Shown piece after piece: positions 10,501 through 22,400 of a stretch of 64,000 nucleotides of DNA; position 1 is the stretch's first letter, and each line of letters starts with the position of its first letter. Under the pieces are notes generated by a model. The model worked only from the letters and a program-made list of their open reading frames with translations, was not told the DNA's origin and made no database searches. The translations under genes and the position numbers were made by a program. This DNA comes from Lineus longissimus (taxonomy: Eukaryota > Nemertea > Pilidiophora > Heteronemertea > Lineidae). Location: the NCBI RefSeq assembly GCF_910592395.1, contig NC_088311.1:25452646-25516645 (forward strand), read 5' to 3'.

Positions 10501-13231
10501 TCTCTTGTCTGTGCAGAAAGAGAGAGACAGCTAGGCCTTCAGGAGACTGCCTCTCTTGTCTGTGCAGAAAGAAAGAGACAGCTAGGCCTTCGGGAGACTG
10601 CCTCTCTTGTCTGTGCAGAAAGAGACAGCTAGGCCTTCAGGAGACTGCCTCTCTTGTCTGTGCAGAAAGAGAGAGACAGCTAGGCCTTCAGGAGACTGCC
10701 TCTCTTGTCTGTGCAGAAAGAGACAGCTAGGCCTTCAGGAGACTGCCTCTCTTGTCTGTGCAGAAAGAAAGAGACAGCTAGGCCTTCGGGAGACTGCCTC
10801 TCTTGTCTGTGCAGAAAGAGACAGCTAGGCCTTCGGGAGACTGCCTCTCTTGTCTGTGCAGAAAGAGAGAGACAGCTAGGCCTTCAGGAGACTGCCTCTC
10901 TTGTCTGTGCAGAAAGAGAGAGACAGCTAGGCCTTCAGGAGACTGCCTCTCTTGTCTGTGCAGAAAGAGAGAGACAGCTAGGCCTTCAGGAGACTTTTCA
11001 ATTCACTGATCCATCCATCACTCAGCTCGTTGCCTAACTCTCTCTCTCTCAAGACAATACAGATGAAAGGGGTTTGTTGGTGTATTACAGGTTTATACCT
11101 TGTGGTATCACAAGAATGTGGGCATATGAAACAAATACTTACAAATTCATCCAAGGTTATTTCAGGTGGATCTGGAATGAAAAAGATGGATAATTTAACT
11201 ACACAAAAAGGCTACTGGTTCGTCACTGGACTGGGGGGGGGGGGGGGTGTTTCTGAGTTGCAATGACCTGAGCTTCACTTACTTACCAACCTTGTGTAAT
11301 GTGTGCAAGGGGAGCATCATGCACATGACCCTTGTATGCCAGGATGTTCTGTTATAAGCCATGAGGAGAATAAAGTCCAGTTTTGTGTCCAAGAAAATGG
11401 AAAACCTAGGCTAGACAATTTTTCAGTAGGCCTACTTGTAATTGATAAACAGCCTTTTTCTCTCCCTGGTAATTAATGTCACTGAATGATTTTGCATATT
11501 TCAGAGTTGATATGATTGAGCAGGCAACAGCAGGAGCCCAGCAAGTAAGAGTCACATTATGGTCATGACCTGCCCACTGGCAGACCTGGTCATTATGGTC
11601 ATGACCTGCCCACTGGCAGACCTGGTCATTATGGTCATGACCTGCCCCTGGCAGACCTGGTCATTATGGTCATGACCTGACCCTGGCAGACCTGGTCATT
11701 ATGGTCATGACCTGACCCTGGCAGACCTGGTCATTATGGTCATGACCTGACCCTGGCAGACCTGGTCATTATGGTCATGACCTGACCCTGGCAGACCTGG
11801 TCATTATGGTCATGACCTGCCCACTGGCAGACCTGGTCATTATGGTCATGACCTGACCCTGGCAGACCTGGTCATTATGGTCATGACCTGCCCACTGGCA
11901 GACCTGGTCATTATGGTCATGACCTGACCCTGGCAGACCTGGTCATTATGGTCATGACCTGACCCTGGCAGACCTGGTCATTATGGTCATGACCTGCCCA
12001 CTGGCAGACCTGGTCATTATGGTCATGACCTGACCCTGGCAGACCTGGTCATTATGGTCATGACCTGCCCACTGGCAGACCTGGTCATTATGGTCATGAC
12101 CTGACCCTGGCAGACCTGGTCATTATGGTCATGACCTGACCCTGGTAGTTCTCGCGTGTTGTTGTGTTCTTCTATCAGCCAAGAGTTAAGACACAGCTAG
12201 AGCACATGTAACATTACTGCAAACCCATTCATTTCGACAACATTGGAAAAATGCATCAGTTGAGATGGGAGATGAATATTTCATCTTGATCATCAATCAC
12301 CGCATTCCCCACCAAAAACTTATTATAGAATTCATTTGGAAATGACAAATGAATATCATAATCTTCGCTCTTACACATCGAGTCCGACAAACCGGCGAGT
12401 GCATGCAATGTGCTGACTCGGAAGGCATCAGTGCCAGAGTACAGAGTGGCAACTGAATGCAAACCCCATTCATGATGGGAATACAGCGTTTCAGACATTT
12501 GATGGAGATTGACATACTCGCCTACAAATGACCGAACATGAAATAGAAATTGAAGCTAACCAATAATATCATCATTTGTGATCAAATAATTAACACCAGC
12601 CATTCAAAGAAATCAATTAGGCAACCTGGAACACAGATGAATAAAGCTGACTGCAGGCCAAACCTAGCGATACAGTGCTGCCATCTCTGAGGATTTCATG
12701 TCACTAAAAGCGTCTGGCGAAACTTGGATAACCAGCTGGAGGAGTCCTTGTGGCGGCAGCGAAAATGAGTGAAATTTTCTAGGAAGTTTGACAAGTCCGG
12801 AATGAAATAAAATAAAGATTGTTGTTTACTTGAGGGATGGAATAAGCAATGCCAAACGCCTCATCAATGCGTGAAAACTTGTCAAAATTTTCAAAGTCAA
12901 AAAAGTTTTGGGACTGATGATATTGGTGATGTTGGTTCATTTTTTTAGCAAAAGGCAAAAGTCAATTCCGTCATTCGACTGACCTGGTATTCGAGGATCA
13001 TCCTGCTTGCGCAGGACTGAAACTCTGGTCAACTTAACCAGTGCTGTATATTTCTCTAGAAAAGGTATAATATTTCAGATAGAGGATAGGATATGAACAT
13101 GAAAACAAGTCAGACTGTCGTATTTTTGCTCTACTTTAAAACCATCGATTTTTTTCAATGTATTTTTTCTTGAAATAAAAAATTATTTACCTACCTGACC
13201 CGGCTGATTCAGTGCAATATGTAACTGTCAT
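1598..13231 (-). CDS. RGS22: Regulator of G-protein signalling 22 homologue, N-terminal 730 residues (3' part outside window)
   Basis: Coding exons in transcript order: 13195-13231 (ATG at 13231), 11143-11171, 7311-7373, 6562-6792, 4192-5423, 2510-2671, 2074-2308 and 1598-1800. All have GT/AG borders and every phase joins. The start was chosen because a 12-codon exon ending CAG|GTAGGT supplies the G that completes Asp in front of PPEITLDEF. From there EDALATD, YFNHYLSLP, GIEWIKKERLPSFLESDCY, YRLAKLVSQ and LLPLRPKSC follow the order known from vertebrate RGS22. The first RGS domain spans the junction of exons 5 and 6, with the hallmark EEFQKFLTGTVGEKNWKFWLDI near the end of the 1232-bp exon, continuing to VEPLVLYW in exon 6 and APRF in exon 7. 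Acidic and Ser-rich linkers separate the blocks. Vertebrate RGS22 is about 1260 residues with further RGS domains, expected left of base 1. Family role: a multi-RGS scaffold binding G-alpha subunits, testis-enriched in mammals. The last exon ends in phase 2 with GTGAGT. I found no further exon in bases 1-1597. Confidence 0.93.
1885..2025 (-). mobile_element. Dispersed AT-rich repeat, copy 1
   Basis: On the minus strand this has AAACTTTTTTGACTTTGAAA, GAAAAAATTTCTAAG and CAAAATGAACCAACATCA in the same order as the copy at 52079-52275. A third, shortened copy is at 12884-12960. Interspersed copies in three introns indicate a non-autonomous transposon; no ends or target-site duplication could be fixed. 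Confidence 0.6.
6089..6389. repeat. Minisatellite, 44-bp unit, about 7 copies
   Basis: The unit begins AGGCAGACAGGCGGCACAGA and ends GGACAGAACATAC. Copies are almost identical, apart from one C/T change in copy 3. It lies in RGS22 intron 4. Confidence 0.95.
6930..7190 (+). mobile_element. tRNA-derived SINE
   Basis: AGCTCAGTCGGTAGAGTGC matches the tRNA box A, and GGGTTAGAATCG 40 bp on matches box B with one inserted or changed base. A tRNA-unrelated body follows with a GATGAGAACG motif typical of SINE 3' regions. It lies in RGS22 intron 3. A functional tRNA is unlikely because no acceptor stem closes. Confidence 0.7.
7374..9933. other. RGS22 intron 2, unique AT-rich part
   Basis: No exon, RNA gene or clear repeat was seen. 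A plus-strand ORF at 9640-9831 is low-complexity Phe/Lys sequence from T/A runs. Confidence 0.5.
9934..10995. repeat. Minisatellite, 51-bp unit (47-bp variants), about 21 copies
   Basis: The unit runs ACTGCCTCTCTTGTCTGTGC then AGAAAGAGAGAGACAGCTAG and GCCTTCAGG. On the RGS22 sense (minus) strand each unit reads CTCTCTCTTTCTGCACAG, a textbook 3' splice-site look-alike. It lies in intron 2, 147 bp downstream of the donor of exon 2. Confidence 0.97.
11232..11248. repeat. Poly-G run
   Basis: An uninterrupted run of about 17 G with one flanking T. A similar run lies at 30783-30800. Confidence 0.9.
11559..12145. repeat. Minisatellite, 34-36-bp unit, about 17 copies, palindromic core
   Basis: Each unit holds TGGTCATTATGGTCATGACCT followed by GACCCTGGCAGACC or GCCCACTGGCAGACC. 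The two length forms (34 and 36 bp) are interspersed. It lies in RGS22 intron 1. Confidence 0.97.
12884..12960 (-). mobile_element. Dispersed AT-rich repeat, copy 2 (shortened)
   Basis: Shares TTTTCAAAGTCAAAAAAGTT and GATGTTGGTTCATTTT with the copies at 1885-2025 and 52079-52275 but lacks the middle part. It lies in RGS22 intron 1. Confidence 0.55.
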
Positions 13232-14675
13232 TTTGCTGAGAAAATTGTCTTGCACTCCATTAATTAGAAAACATTAGCTTTTCAAAGATTGTCACCATTT
13301 ACCAGCTGCCATCCTAACCAAGCAAGTCCGAAATACCCACCGGCACTTTTATTCAACAGTCGGTGGTGGTGGGCGGCTGGGGCCTTGTGTGTCTAGATGC
13401 CAACTACTTGTTCCGTGGTAGGCTTATTTCCAAATGGAAGAAAGTGTCAGAGTCGTCTGAGCTATTAACATTCTAAGTTCCATGATGGGGTAAAGAGGAC
13501 TTGTTGTTGATATGCGGACTTCAAATTGGTGTTCCAACCTCAACGCCGATGCAGACAGGTAGATTCTCGTGTAACCATGTTAACGATGACGCTATACGCG
13601 GATCAGCCAAGCAACTACTGATGCAAGCCCAGCAAAAAAGCCATGACCAAGACTAAGATGATATCTAGCAAAAGCATCACAACACAACTAATAATCATAT
13701 TGCCTGACCTCCGAGATCTCTGGGATACGCCCAAGTAGTAAATGTTCTCATCGTTAAATTATCTTCCTCCAGAGTGAAACACCAAATAAGCACTGAGGAA
13801 ACTGAACGTCATCAAACAGGGAAATATTGTGAGAATAACTTGGTACAGCTTCACGGACGCTTCACGGTCCGTATCACTGGAAATCCTCCTGAAGTAGTCC
13901 TCGTTGATCCTTGGCACAGTAAATACACCACTGAAAATGTCTCTGCATGATATGAAACATTATGATATTGATGTATTAGCCATTCAAGACACCAAACCAA
14001 ACATACCGTACAAATGTTGTGATAACTTCAAAAGAAAAACACTAAATGAATGGCAATATCCAATCAGTAGCAGGGACAAGTTAGTCCAACATGTCGTATT
14101 ATTTATCCAACTGTTTCGAATATAGCATTACATACATGTATTTCTACACCCAACCAACAGCCACGGGCGATACGTATGAGTATGCGCGTATTTCTCAATT
14201 GTAATGCGTGAAAAACAGCCAAGTGGAGCTTAGGTAAGATGATAATCGGTCAGATCTCTTCAGAGCTGAGTGCTGCTTTGGGCAAACGAATAGATATCAA
14301 TGGGATCAACTGATATTCCCGAAGACTCGCGAAAAGAATGCATAATCCTTCATCCTATCACAAACTGATGGCTTTTTTCTTTTTTCTTGTTTCGTTATCT
14401 CAAGGAAGCTTTCTTTCTCTGATGTAATTTCCAACAGAAATCACGCCCCCCCCCCAACAGCCCCACCCAACGAATCTTCTTGGCTGAAGAAACAATTACT
14501 AGTGCTATTAAATAACGATCGAGTTGGGATTATCTAATTTCCTAGGCTAAGGTTCCTTAGTAGCTGTTAACAGGCCTGTTGATATATTGATAGGCCAACT
14601 CAATCACCAGCTGACATCACTAGGCCTACTCGTGGACGACGACGGATGAATTCTGTTACCGCCAAGCGAAGAGAG
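13232..14675. other. Upstream region of RGS22
   Basis: Presumably holds the 5' UTR and promoter of RGS22. I see no clear TATA box, no CpG-rich block and no coding exon. A short C-run lies near 14447. Confidence 0.4.
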
Positions 14676-15908
14676 CGCAACCTCTGAGGGCCAAGCTCTG
14701 AGGGCCAAGCTCTGAGGGTCAACCTCTGAGGTCAAAGCTCTGAGGGCCAAGCTCTGAGGGCCAACCTCTGAGGGCCAACCTCTGAGGGCCAACCTCTGAG
14801 GGCCAAGTTCTGAGGGCCAAGCTCTGAGCGCCAACCTCTGAGGGCCAAGCTCTGAGCGCCAACCTCTGAGGGCCAAGCTCTGAGCGCCAACCTCTGAGGG
14901 CCAAGCTCTGAGCGCCAAGTTCTGAGGGCCAACCTCTGAGCGCCAACCTCTGAGGGCCAAGCTCTGAGGGCCAAGTTCTGAGGGCCAACCTCTGAGCGCC
15001 AACCTCTGAGGGCCAAGCTCTGAGCGCCAACCTCTGAGGGCCAACCTCTGAGCGCCAACCTCTGAGGGCCAAGCTCTGAGCGCCAACCTCTGAGGGCCGA
15101 CCTCTGAGGGCCAAGTTCTGAGGGCCAACCTCTGAGCGCCAACCTCTGAGGGCCAAGCTCTGAGGGCCAAGCTCTGAGCGCCAACCTCTGAGGGCCAACC
15201 TCTGAGCGCAACCTCTGAGGGCCAAGCTCTGAGGGCCAAGTTCTGAGGGCCAACCTCTGAGCGCCGACCTCTGAGGGCCAAGCTCTGAGGGCCAAGTTCT
15301 GAGGGCCAACCTCTGAGCGCCAACCTCTGAGGGCCAAGCTCTGAGCGCCAACCTCTGAGGGCCAACCTCTGAGCGCCAACCTCTGAGGGCCAACCTCTGA
15401 GCGCAACCTCTGAGGGCCAAGCTCTGAGGGCCAAGTTCTGAGGGCCAACCTCTGAGCGCCAACCTCTGAGGGCCAAGCTCTGAGCGCCAACCTCTGAGGG
15501 CCAACCTCTGAGCGCCAACCTCTGAGGGCCAAGCTCTGAGCGCCAAGCTCTGAGGGCCAAGCTCTGAGCGCCAACCTCTGAGGGCCAAGCTCTGAGCGCC
15601 AACCTCTGAGGGCCAAGCTCTGAGCGCCAAGCTCTGAGCGCCAACCTCTGAGGGCCAAGCTCTGAGCGCCAAGCTCTGAGCGCCAACCTCTGAGCGCCAA
15701 CCTCTGAGGGCCAAGCTCTGAGGGCCAAGCTCTGAGCGCCAACCTCTGAGGGCCAAGCTCTGAGCGCCAACCTCTGAGGGCCAAGCTCTGAGCGCCAAGC
15801 TCTGAGCGCCAACCTCTGAGGGCCAAGCTCTGAGGGCCAAGCTCTGAGGGCCAAGCTCTGAGGGCCAAGCTCTGAGGGCCAACCTCTGAAGGCCAAGCTC
15901 TGAGGGCA
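14676..15908. repeat. Minisatellite, 15-bp unit, about 80 copies
   Basis: The unit is GCCAA(G/C)CTCTGAG(G/C)G with two biallelic positions that vary along the array. Because 15 is a multiple of 3 and the unit has no stop on the minus strand, three overlapping minus ORFs of 397-441 codons appear. They have no protein-like character. It is intergenic between RGS22 and the astacin gene. Confidence 0.97.
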
Positions 15909-18688
15909 AAGCGGTTGTTGCCCAAGCAATCACATTATATCTAAACGGCGAACTGTTAGCCTTGCAACGGTTACCCCTTGCAACATCTCACACAATCATC
16001 AGGCTCGTACCATTGCCAATACCCATTGATTATTTCCTTAATAAATTCATTATGATAAATAAATGTTTTCTGAAGAAAGCAAAGCCGTGTTTTTCTTTGC
16101 CGTTGATTGAGTGAGTCTGAAGTATGTCTTGGCAGGGCCACGTGTTATGTGCTGCTGCAATTCTTAGTAATATAGTCTGGCTTGTACATAACATTCTTGT
16201 TTCTGAAGAGCATTTGAGCTATTTTTGCTTCTCAGAACAGCCTTGCTTCTTGCTTCTCAAGAACATTCTTACCACTCAACATCTTGCTTCTCAAGAATAC
16301 TCTTGCTTTTCAAGAACAGCCTTGCTTCTCAAGAACATTCTTGCTTCTCAAGAACGTTCTTTCATTCTAACTAATGGTATAGAACCAAGGGTATGCCATC
16401 TAAGAGTGTCGTACATAGGGAATTGTAACATTGATACATATTGGAAGCTACGACGACCAACTGAAGTCATGACTAAAAACGAGGCGATCAAAAAGGAAGT
16501 TATTTGCCGACTGTTGGTGCATAAATGCACTGACAACGACACACGTACACCGTCGCCGTGAGATTGATCATTGTAAAAGGATCATTTTATAAACAGAGTT
16601 TGACTTTTAGCATTGAATTACTAATGGCTAACCATAAAGAAAAGTAAATAATTATTCGTGTTTCTCAAATACGGTGCTTTACTTTCGGTAGTAAATAACA
16701 TTATTTGTATCAATAATTTGATTATTTAGGCTCGAGAGTGCTAATAATGATATATTTATTGTGTTAAATGGTCTCTCGGTTGCTATCTTAGGATAAAAAA
16801 ATGATAGACTTGAGAATGCAAGCTATTTCTAATGATTTAGACCGCAGCATTAGTCACTCTAGAGAAACTGTGTTCAATAAAGTCGTTTATATGAATCATC
16901 AAAGACTTCATGAAAACTAGAGAAATCATGCTTTTTTGCTAAATGCTGCCATCAATAACGACGTATATGGTTGTCCTAAAGAGAGGCAACTTTCAAGTGT
17001 TGGGACCCTTCCCATTTCAAACCAACTTTCTGACGGTAGAGGTACATTTAGTTCTTCTGCCTTAATACGATAAACAAAGGCAAACGTAACACTCATAGAT
17101 CCTTCTTATCATATTCCCATTAAGTTATGGTTTGTTGATAAGTGTTGCATTGCATTGCATTTTTCTTAGTTGTGTTCGAAACATCATCACGTTTCTGAGC
17201 CCTAGTTATGACGAAAGTACCCACCAGATAAAGAGACTTATTGTTGGGCGTCAGGGAACTCTATTGTTTCAGCTGTTTTTTTACTTACCTGATAAAGCAG
17301 TCACGACAGTAGCTCTGTCCTTAGTCATCCTCGTTAAGTTATCTTAATACAAATGACAAGAAAGGAACACTTCATGGATCATAATCATCAACAGAATACT
17401 TCATGCATCAATCCTCAATAATTGAAGACTTCATCCTAATCCAAATCGACCTATTATGATTTACTGTCTTGAGAAAGCATGCTCTGGCGTTGCTAATGTG
17501 GTACTTCCATTAGAATATGAGTGGTTATTCAATCCATTAGAATATCAGTGGTCATTCAAGAGTGGAGACTGCGCCCAATATAACACTGTTTCTGATCAAA
17601 GCAATTATCGATATATTCATATAGATTTTGCCTGATTGCTAAGCAAGAAATCGTAATAGGTACACATAGCGGGGAACTGTACACAGAAATTTGTGGTCAG
17701 TTAGGCCAGTAGTGTAAAAATGTTTGGTTGATGGTCTGAATTCATCCATTCTATGGTTGAATATGACATCTTTATCATAAAAGCTTTCATTCGGTTGAAA
17801 TGTTTGAAAAAAGTTGTACATTCAATTGCACATAGCCAAGCCATTACCGTACTTCGCCAATGGCCTTTGATATGAATGAAGGTTTTCTCGATAACTTTGC
17901 TATATCTTCCGAGTGAATGTTCAAGAAATGAAAAGACAGGCGCACAAACAAGCAAGCGTCGGTCTACCAAAGAAAGAGTTTGCCTCATTGACCATCCACG
18001 GGTTTACAAGCCACGAGAGGATCTTATAAAAAATCTGTTACTCTCCAAAGATATATAGAAAAACATCATGCCTATTCGCTCATGTCTCGTACGTAGACCA
18101 CAAACTTTCAAGCCGCAAGATCCGGGTGGCTCTTTTTGAGGAGGAGGAAAGGTATAACCACACTTCTCGGATCATTTTGAAAGTAAAGTTAACCAAAAAA
18201 ATAAGCTATCCTCGCCTTTAGCATATTAGCATAAGAAGCAGAGGGTAGCAACACTTGAAAGGCCACACAACATAATGACAATTCTCAAATGAACTCGCGG
18301 GACGCCATTCAATGGAATCAGATTAAGTCTGACTAAAGTGCGGTTATTATCAATGACCATAATAGATAATGTTGATTTGATTCTCATATACTTATATATA
18401 CTGTCCCTAGATATTTATCACCTTGAGTCAATAAATAGGTCACTTAATAAAGAGACTTAAAGCCCAACTAAACATCCTGTCGATCACATTACTCATGCAT
18501 TATCGAAATGCTATCAACATGTTGGCTTCAATGGACATTGAATTCAATTCCTTTTTGTACTATTTTTAGAGGTATATGATTGCGCGGGATCATCCATGAA
18601 ATTGAATTTTAAGTTTGACAAAATGATGGACTATTTATTACTCTGTTGATACTAAGATTGGTGTTGAATGTTGAATGCTCATATCATC
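15909..18688. other. Intergenic sequence without recognisable genes
   Basis: AT-rich. Holds a degenerate CTTGCTTCTCAAGAACATT repeat (about 16225-16360) and a 2-copy CCATTAGAATAT duplication near 17510-17560. The plus ORF at 16124-16561 overlaps the degenerate repeat and matches nothing I know. Confidence 0.5.
16225..16360. repeat. Degenerate short repeat TTCTCAAGAACATTCTTGC
   Basis: About five to six imperfect copies, each containing alternating TTC and GAA triplets (AGAACATTCT). Confidence 0.6.
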
Positions 18689-19272
18689 ATAAGGCTAGCT
18701 AGTGAACTTCTCTCACGAGCCGATACTTCTGAGCTCGGGTGAAAAGACAAGACAGTGTCAAAGACAACAATCATTAGGCTAGCTAGTGAACTTCTCTCAC
18801 GAGCCGATACTTCTGAGCTCGGGTGAAAAGACAAGACAGTGTCAAAGACAACAATCATTAGGCTAGCTAGTGAACTTCTCTCACGAGCCGATACTTCTGA
18901 GCTGGGGTGACAAGACAAGACAGTGTCAAAGACAACAATCATTAGGCTAGCTAGTGAACTTCTCTCACGAGCCGATACTTCTGAGCTCGGGTGAAAAGAC
19001 AAGACAGTGTCAAAGACAACAATCATTAGGTTAGCTAGTGAACTTCTCTCACGAGCCGATACTTCTGAGCTGGGGTGACAAGACAAGACAGTGTCATAGA
19101 CAACAATCATTGGCTAGCTAGTGAACTTCTCTCACGAGCCGATACTTCTGAGCTCGGGTGAAAAGACAAGACAGTGTCAAAGACAACAATCATTAGGCTA
19201 GCTGGTGAACTTCTCTCACGAGCCGATACTTCTGAGCTCGGGTGACAAGACAAGACAGTGTCAAAGACAACA
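18689..19272. repeat. Minisatellite, 84-bp unit, 7 copies
   Basis: The unit includes AGGCTAGCTAGTGAACTTCT, ACGAGCCGATACTTCTGAGC and GACAGTGTCAAAGACAACAA. Copies differ at GAGCTCGGGTGAAAAG versus GAGCTGGGGTGACAAG. It lies just beyond the astacin poly(A) signal and ends in a purine-rich GAAGACGAAGAAG stretch. Confidence 0.96.
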
Positions 19273-19368
19273 AGAAGAAAAAGACGACGAGACGACGAAG
19301 ACGAAGAAGAAGAAGGAACAGTTTATGATACAACAACAACAACGGTCTAATATGATAAGCCGAATATC

Positions 19369-19374
19369 TTTATT
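19369..19374 (-). terminator. Poly(A) signal of the astacin gene
   Basis: AATAAA on the minus strand, about 120 nt after the TAG stop at 19495-19497, within ATTGAATAAAGATA. This is the usual spacing for a short 3' UTR. Confidence 0.7.
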
Positions 19375-19494
19375 CAATATCAATATCACCTTGTAAGCTC
19401 AGCTTGAAGGAATGTCAAAACATCTTTCTGACGCAGGGGGCTTGGCGGTGGAATCTAGCAGGCAGACTCTGCCCATGCAGTCTGCCAGAAGCCT

Positions 19495-22400
19495 CTACTC
19501 GCAGCCATAGAACCTCCTGATCTTAATGAGATCTTTGGCACTGAGATAATCCCGCTGACCAATGGTGTACTTGTCCGTGTCGTGAAGTTGGGTGATGGTC
19601 GGGTTGTGATAATCGGCGGCGAAGGCAGTCGCCTTGTAATGCATCACCGAGTTGTAGTCATACTTGGTGTCGAGGTGGTCGATCTGGCTCGGGCTGTTCT
19701 TGATGAAATTAGACTCGGCTCCTGAAAATGACAATAACTTGTATGTGTCCTCTCTTTACTTGTACCCTTTTCTCCATGAAGGGTTGGTTGTAATTAATGG
19801 ATAATCATTCATTCTTTGTTATCAATGCGATCACATGCATTGGCCACTTCAAAGTTTTTAGCCAACGTCTAATTATCAAAACTCCAACTTATTTGCATGA
19901 ATTGTATCTTAAAATTTTGCCACAGGACGCAATTTTCAATTGGTTTCAGACACAGTGGTGATATTCAAATAGAAAAAGTGAAAATAAAGAAGGTATCTTG
20001 TCAATTTGGGATCGTTGTATTGGCTACACTTTTCTCACCCTTTCTAATGGCAGTCTCGTTGACGAAGATCCAGTCGTCACGGTCGGCCCGGGAGTGCTCG
20101 TGCCAGAATCCCAGCGCATGGATGAACTCGTGCATGACTCTGCCCATCTGGTTGTAACATAGCCCCGGGGCCAGCACCAGCTCCTGTTTCTCCAGGCTCG
20201 GGATCCGACCAATGTAACTAGCGCACCTGGGGAATAGAAATGAAGGCCCGTTTTAACCGAAAATGCACTGAAATAAATTAATGAGGTGACCCAACCGAAT
20301 AAGTTACCCAAAATCTACCGGCGAAGTGACCTAACTGAATGGTGACAAAAAAAATCTGCCGACGAAGTGACCGCGTGCACACCATTCAGGGTACCACCCA
20401 TTGCCCGATTGCAAAGTGACCCCGGCGACCGAACAAGTGACGAAAAATGAAGTCACAGGATTTGTCTTTGGAGAAAGAAGAGCAAAGCCCGTCATTCATG
20501 TCATTTTGCCGGATGAGGACCAACTCGCCGCGGGTAAGAGACACGTAAGGCTTGCGAAACCTGGCTAATGTCATTTGCACTATAGCTCAGTACGGCCAGT
20601 GCATTTACAAGTATTTGTGCTGTCGTCCAGTCAATCGATCTAATGAAAGAAGAAATCATTAAATGATAAAACATTATTATGCAAATTGACACTAGGCCGG
20701 TCTGTCTTTGGAGGGGTGGAAGAAAGAAAGGAAGAAAGTAAGAAAGGAAGGAAGGAAGTCTAATGCTTGAATGGTGTGACGTCAAATGTATTGTCCTTGG
20801 TTATGATTGGTCGCGGTTGATTTGAACGCCAGTCAGTTATGGTGTGTGAGTGAACTGCGAAGGACATCGCAGGAACACTTTCTCCGATTTCAAACGTAAA
20901 AATGCCTTCAATATTTGAGGAATCAAGTCAAAACTGCTGCAGCCGAAGGTAGGGCAAAGTGTCTTTGTTCGATTCAGTGTATTTTCGATTGGTTTCAGCA
21001 GGTTTTTATTGTAATTATAAAAATGATGTTGAGGCAGGAATGAACTGCGCAGGTAGACATTTTAGTCGCAACCCCACCTATACGTTACTTCACCGGCCTT
21101 TTGTAAATCAGGTTCATATCATTCTAATAGCTGTTGCTAATTTAAACAAACATTCTTTTGGCTCCACTATCCCGACTGTGGTGTAGCACCCGACTATAAC
21201 TGGCATGAATAGGGAATACGCTGGTTATGGATGTCAGATAGTGGTTCCCTGATATTTGCAAACAATTTCACTGGACGTAACCCACGCGGCGACACCAAGG
21301 ACCGCTGGCTGATCTATTGATATGTTCGCAGTAGGGTGTCAAAGTCGGAGAGACGAAGAGCCACTCGTCTCTTGTAGGGGGTTCATTGGAAGTGTTTGCA
21401 TTTGTTAGCCTATATAAACACAAGATTTTAATCCTTGTCTCGGGTGTCTTTGAGAGAACTGATCACACACAACTCCCAACCTACTCGTCAGCCAGCTGAC
21501 AGATTACCTGGGTCGAACGTGTTGCTGAGATGTTTTTGAAGAGATACTTGTGGCTGTCGGAGAGACTTCTTGTCTGAACAGTACCATTTCGCCCCCTCTA
21601 AGGCATATCAGTGGTAACTTATAAACACAAGATTTTAATCCTTGTCTCGGGTGTCTTTGAGAGAACTGATCACACACAATTCCCAACCTACTCGTCAGCC
21701 AGCTGACAGATTACCTGGGTCGAACGTGTTGCTGAGATGTTTTTGAAGAGATACTTGTGGCTGTCGGAGAGGCTTCTTGTCTAAACAGTACCATTTCGCC
21801 CCCTCTAAGGCATATCAATGGTAACTTATAAACACAAGATTTTAATCCTTGTCTCGGGCTACTAGCCTCCTCTGAGGTTTAGAGGAATCAAGATATCTTT
21901 AGTATTTCCACCTATATCACTCTGATAGACCATAAGCGGTCATCATGTTATTGCCAGGAAAGATGAAGGAGTCGCAGTCCTATAATTTACATTGTGATTG
22001 GCTGACTGAAAGATGGGACTTGTGGAAATCTTGATCTTGAATATGACCCTTACTAAGTCTGTGACTCTAAAATCAGTGTTGAAGCAAACTCTATGGAATT
22101 CGGATCTGAGACACTCGCTATGATATTGAAATATCTTATTTCATCTTCAGCAATAGACCAACTTGCCTTCCCGCGACTGACCCCGGTATCCTCTCATCGA
22201 TGTCGACAAGCCAACCGTCCTACTCCTACCGACATATGGGACTCCTACCGACTTATGGGACAGGTTCATCATATTAAAAGCTGTTGCTGATTTAAAAAAA
22301 CATTCTTTTGGCTCCACTATCCCGACTGTGGTGTAGCACCCGACTATAACTGGCATAAATAGGGAATACGCTGGTTATGGATGTCAGATAGTGGTTCCCT

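Noticed and set aside
9934-10995. CRISPR-like array
   Set aside because: Units are contiguous without unique spacers and lie in a eukaryotic intron. This is a minisatellite, as are all other arrays here.
9841-11037. Plus ORFs with CAERERQLGLQETASLV-type repeats
   Set aside because: The 51-bp array on the antisense strand of RGS22 intron 2. Frame changes at the 47-bp units show no coding constraint.
12256-12498. 80-codon minus ORF in RGS22 intron 1
   Set aside because: Composition is protein-like, but I recognise no family, and exons 1 and 2 of RGS22 join in phase without it. It could be an unrelated nested exon, but there is no support.
14604-15933. Three overlapping minus ORFs of 397-441 codons (Leu-Arg-Ser-rich)
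   Set aside because: Artefact of a 15-bp stop-free unit, open in three frames at the same time.
16124-16561. 145-codon plus ORF
   Set aside because: Partly built from the TTCTCAAGAAC short repeat. No recognisable domain and no splice or promoter context.
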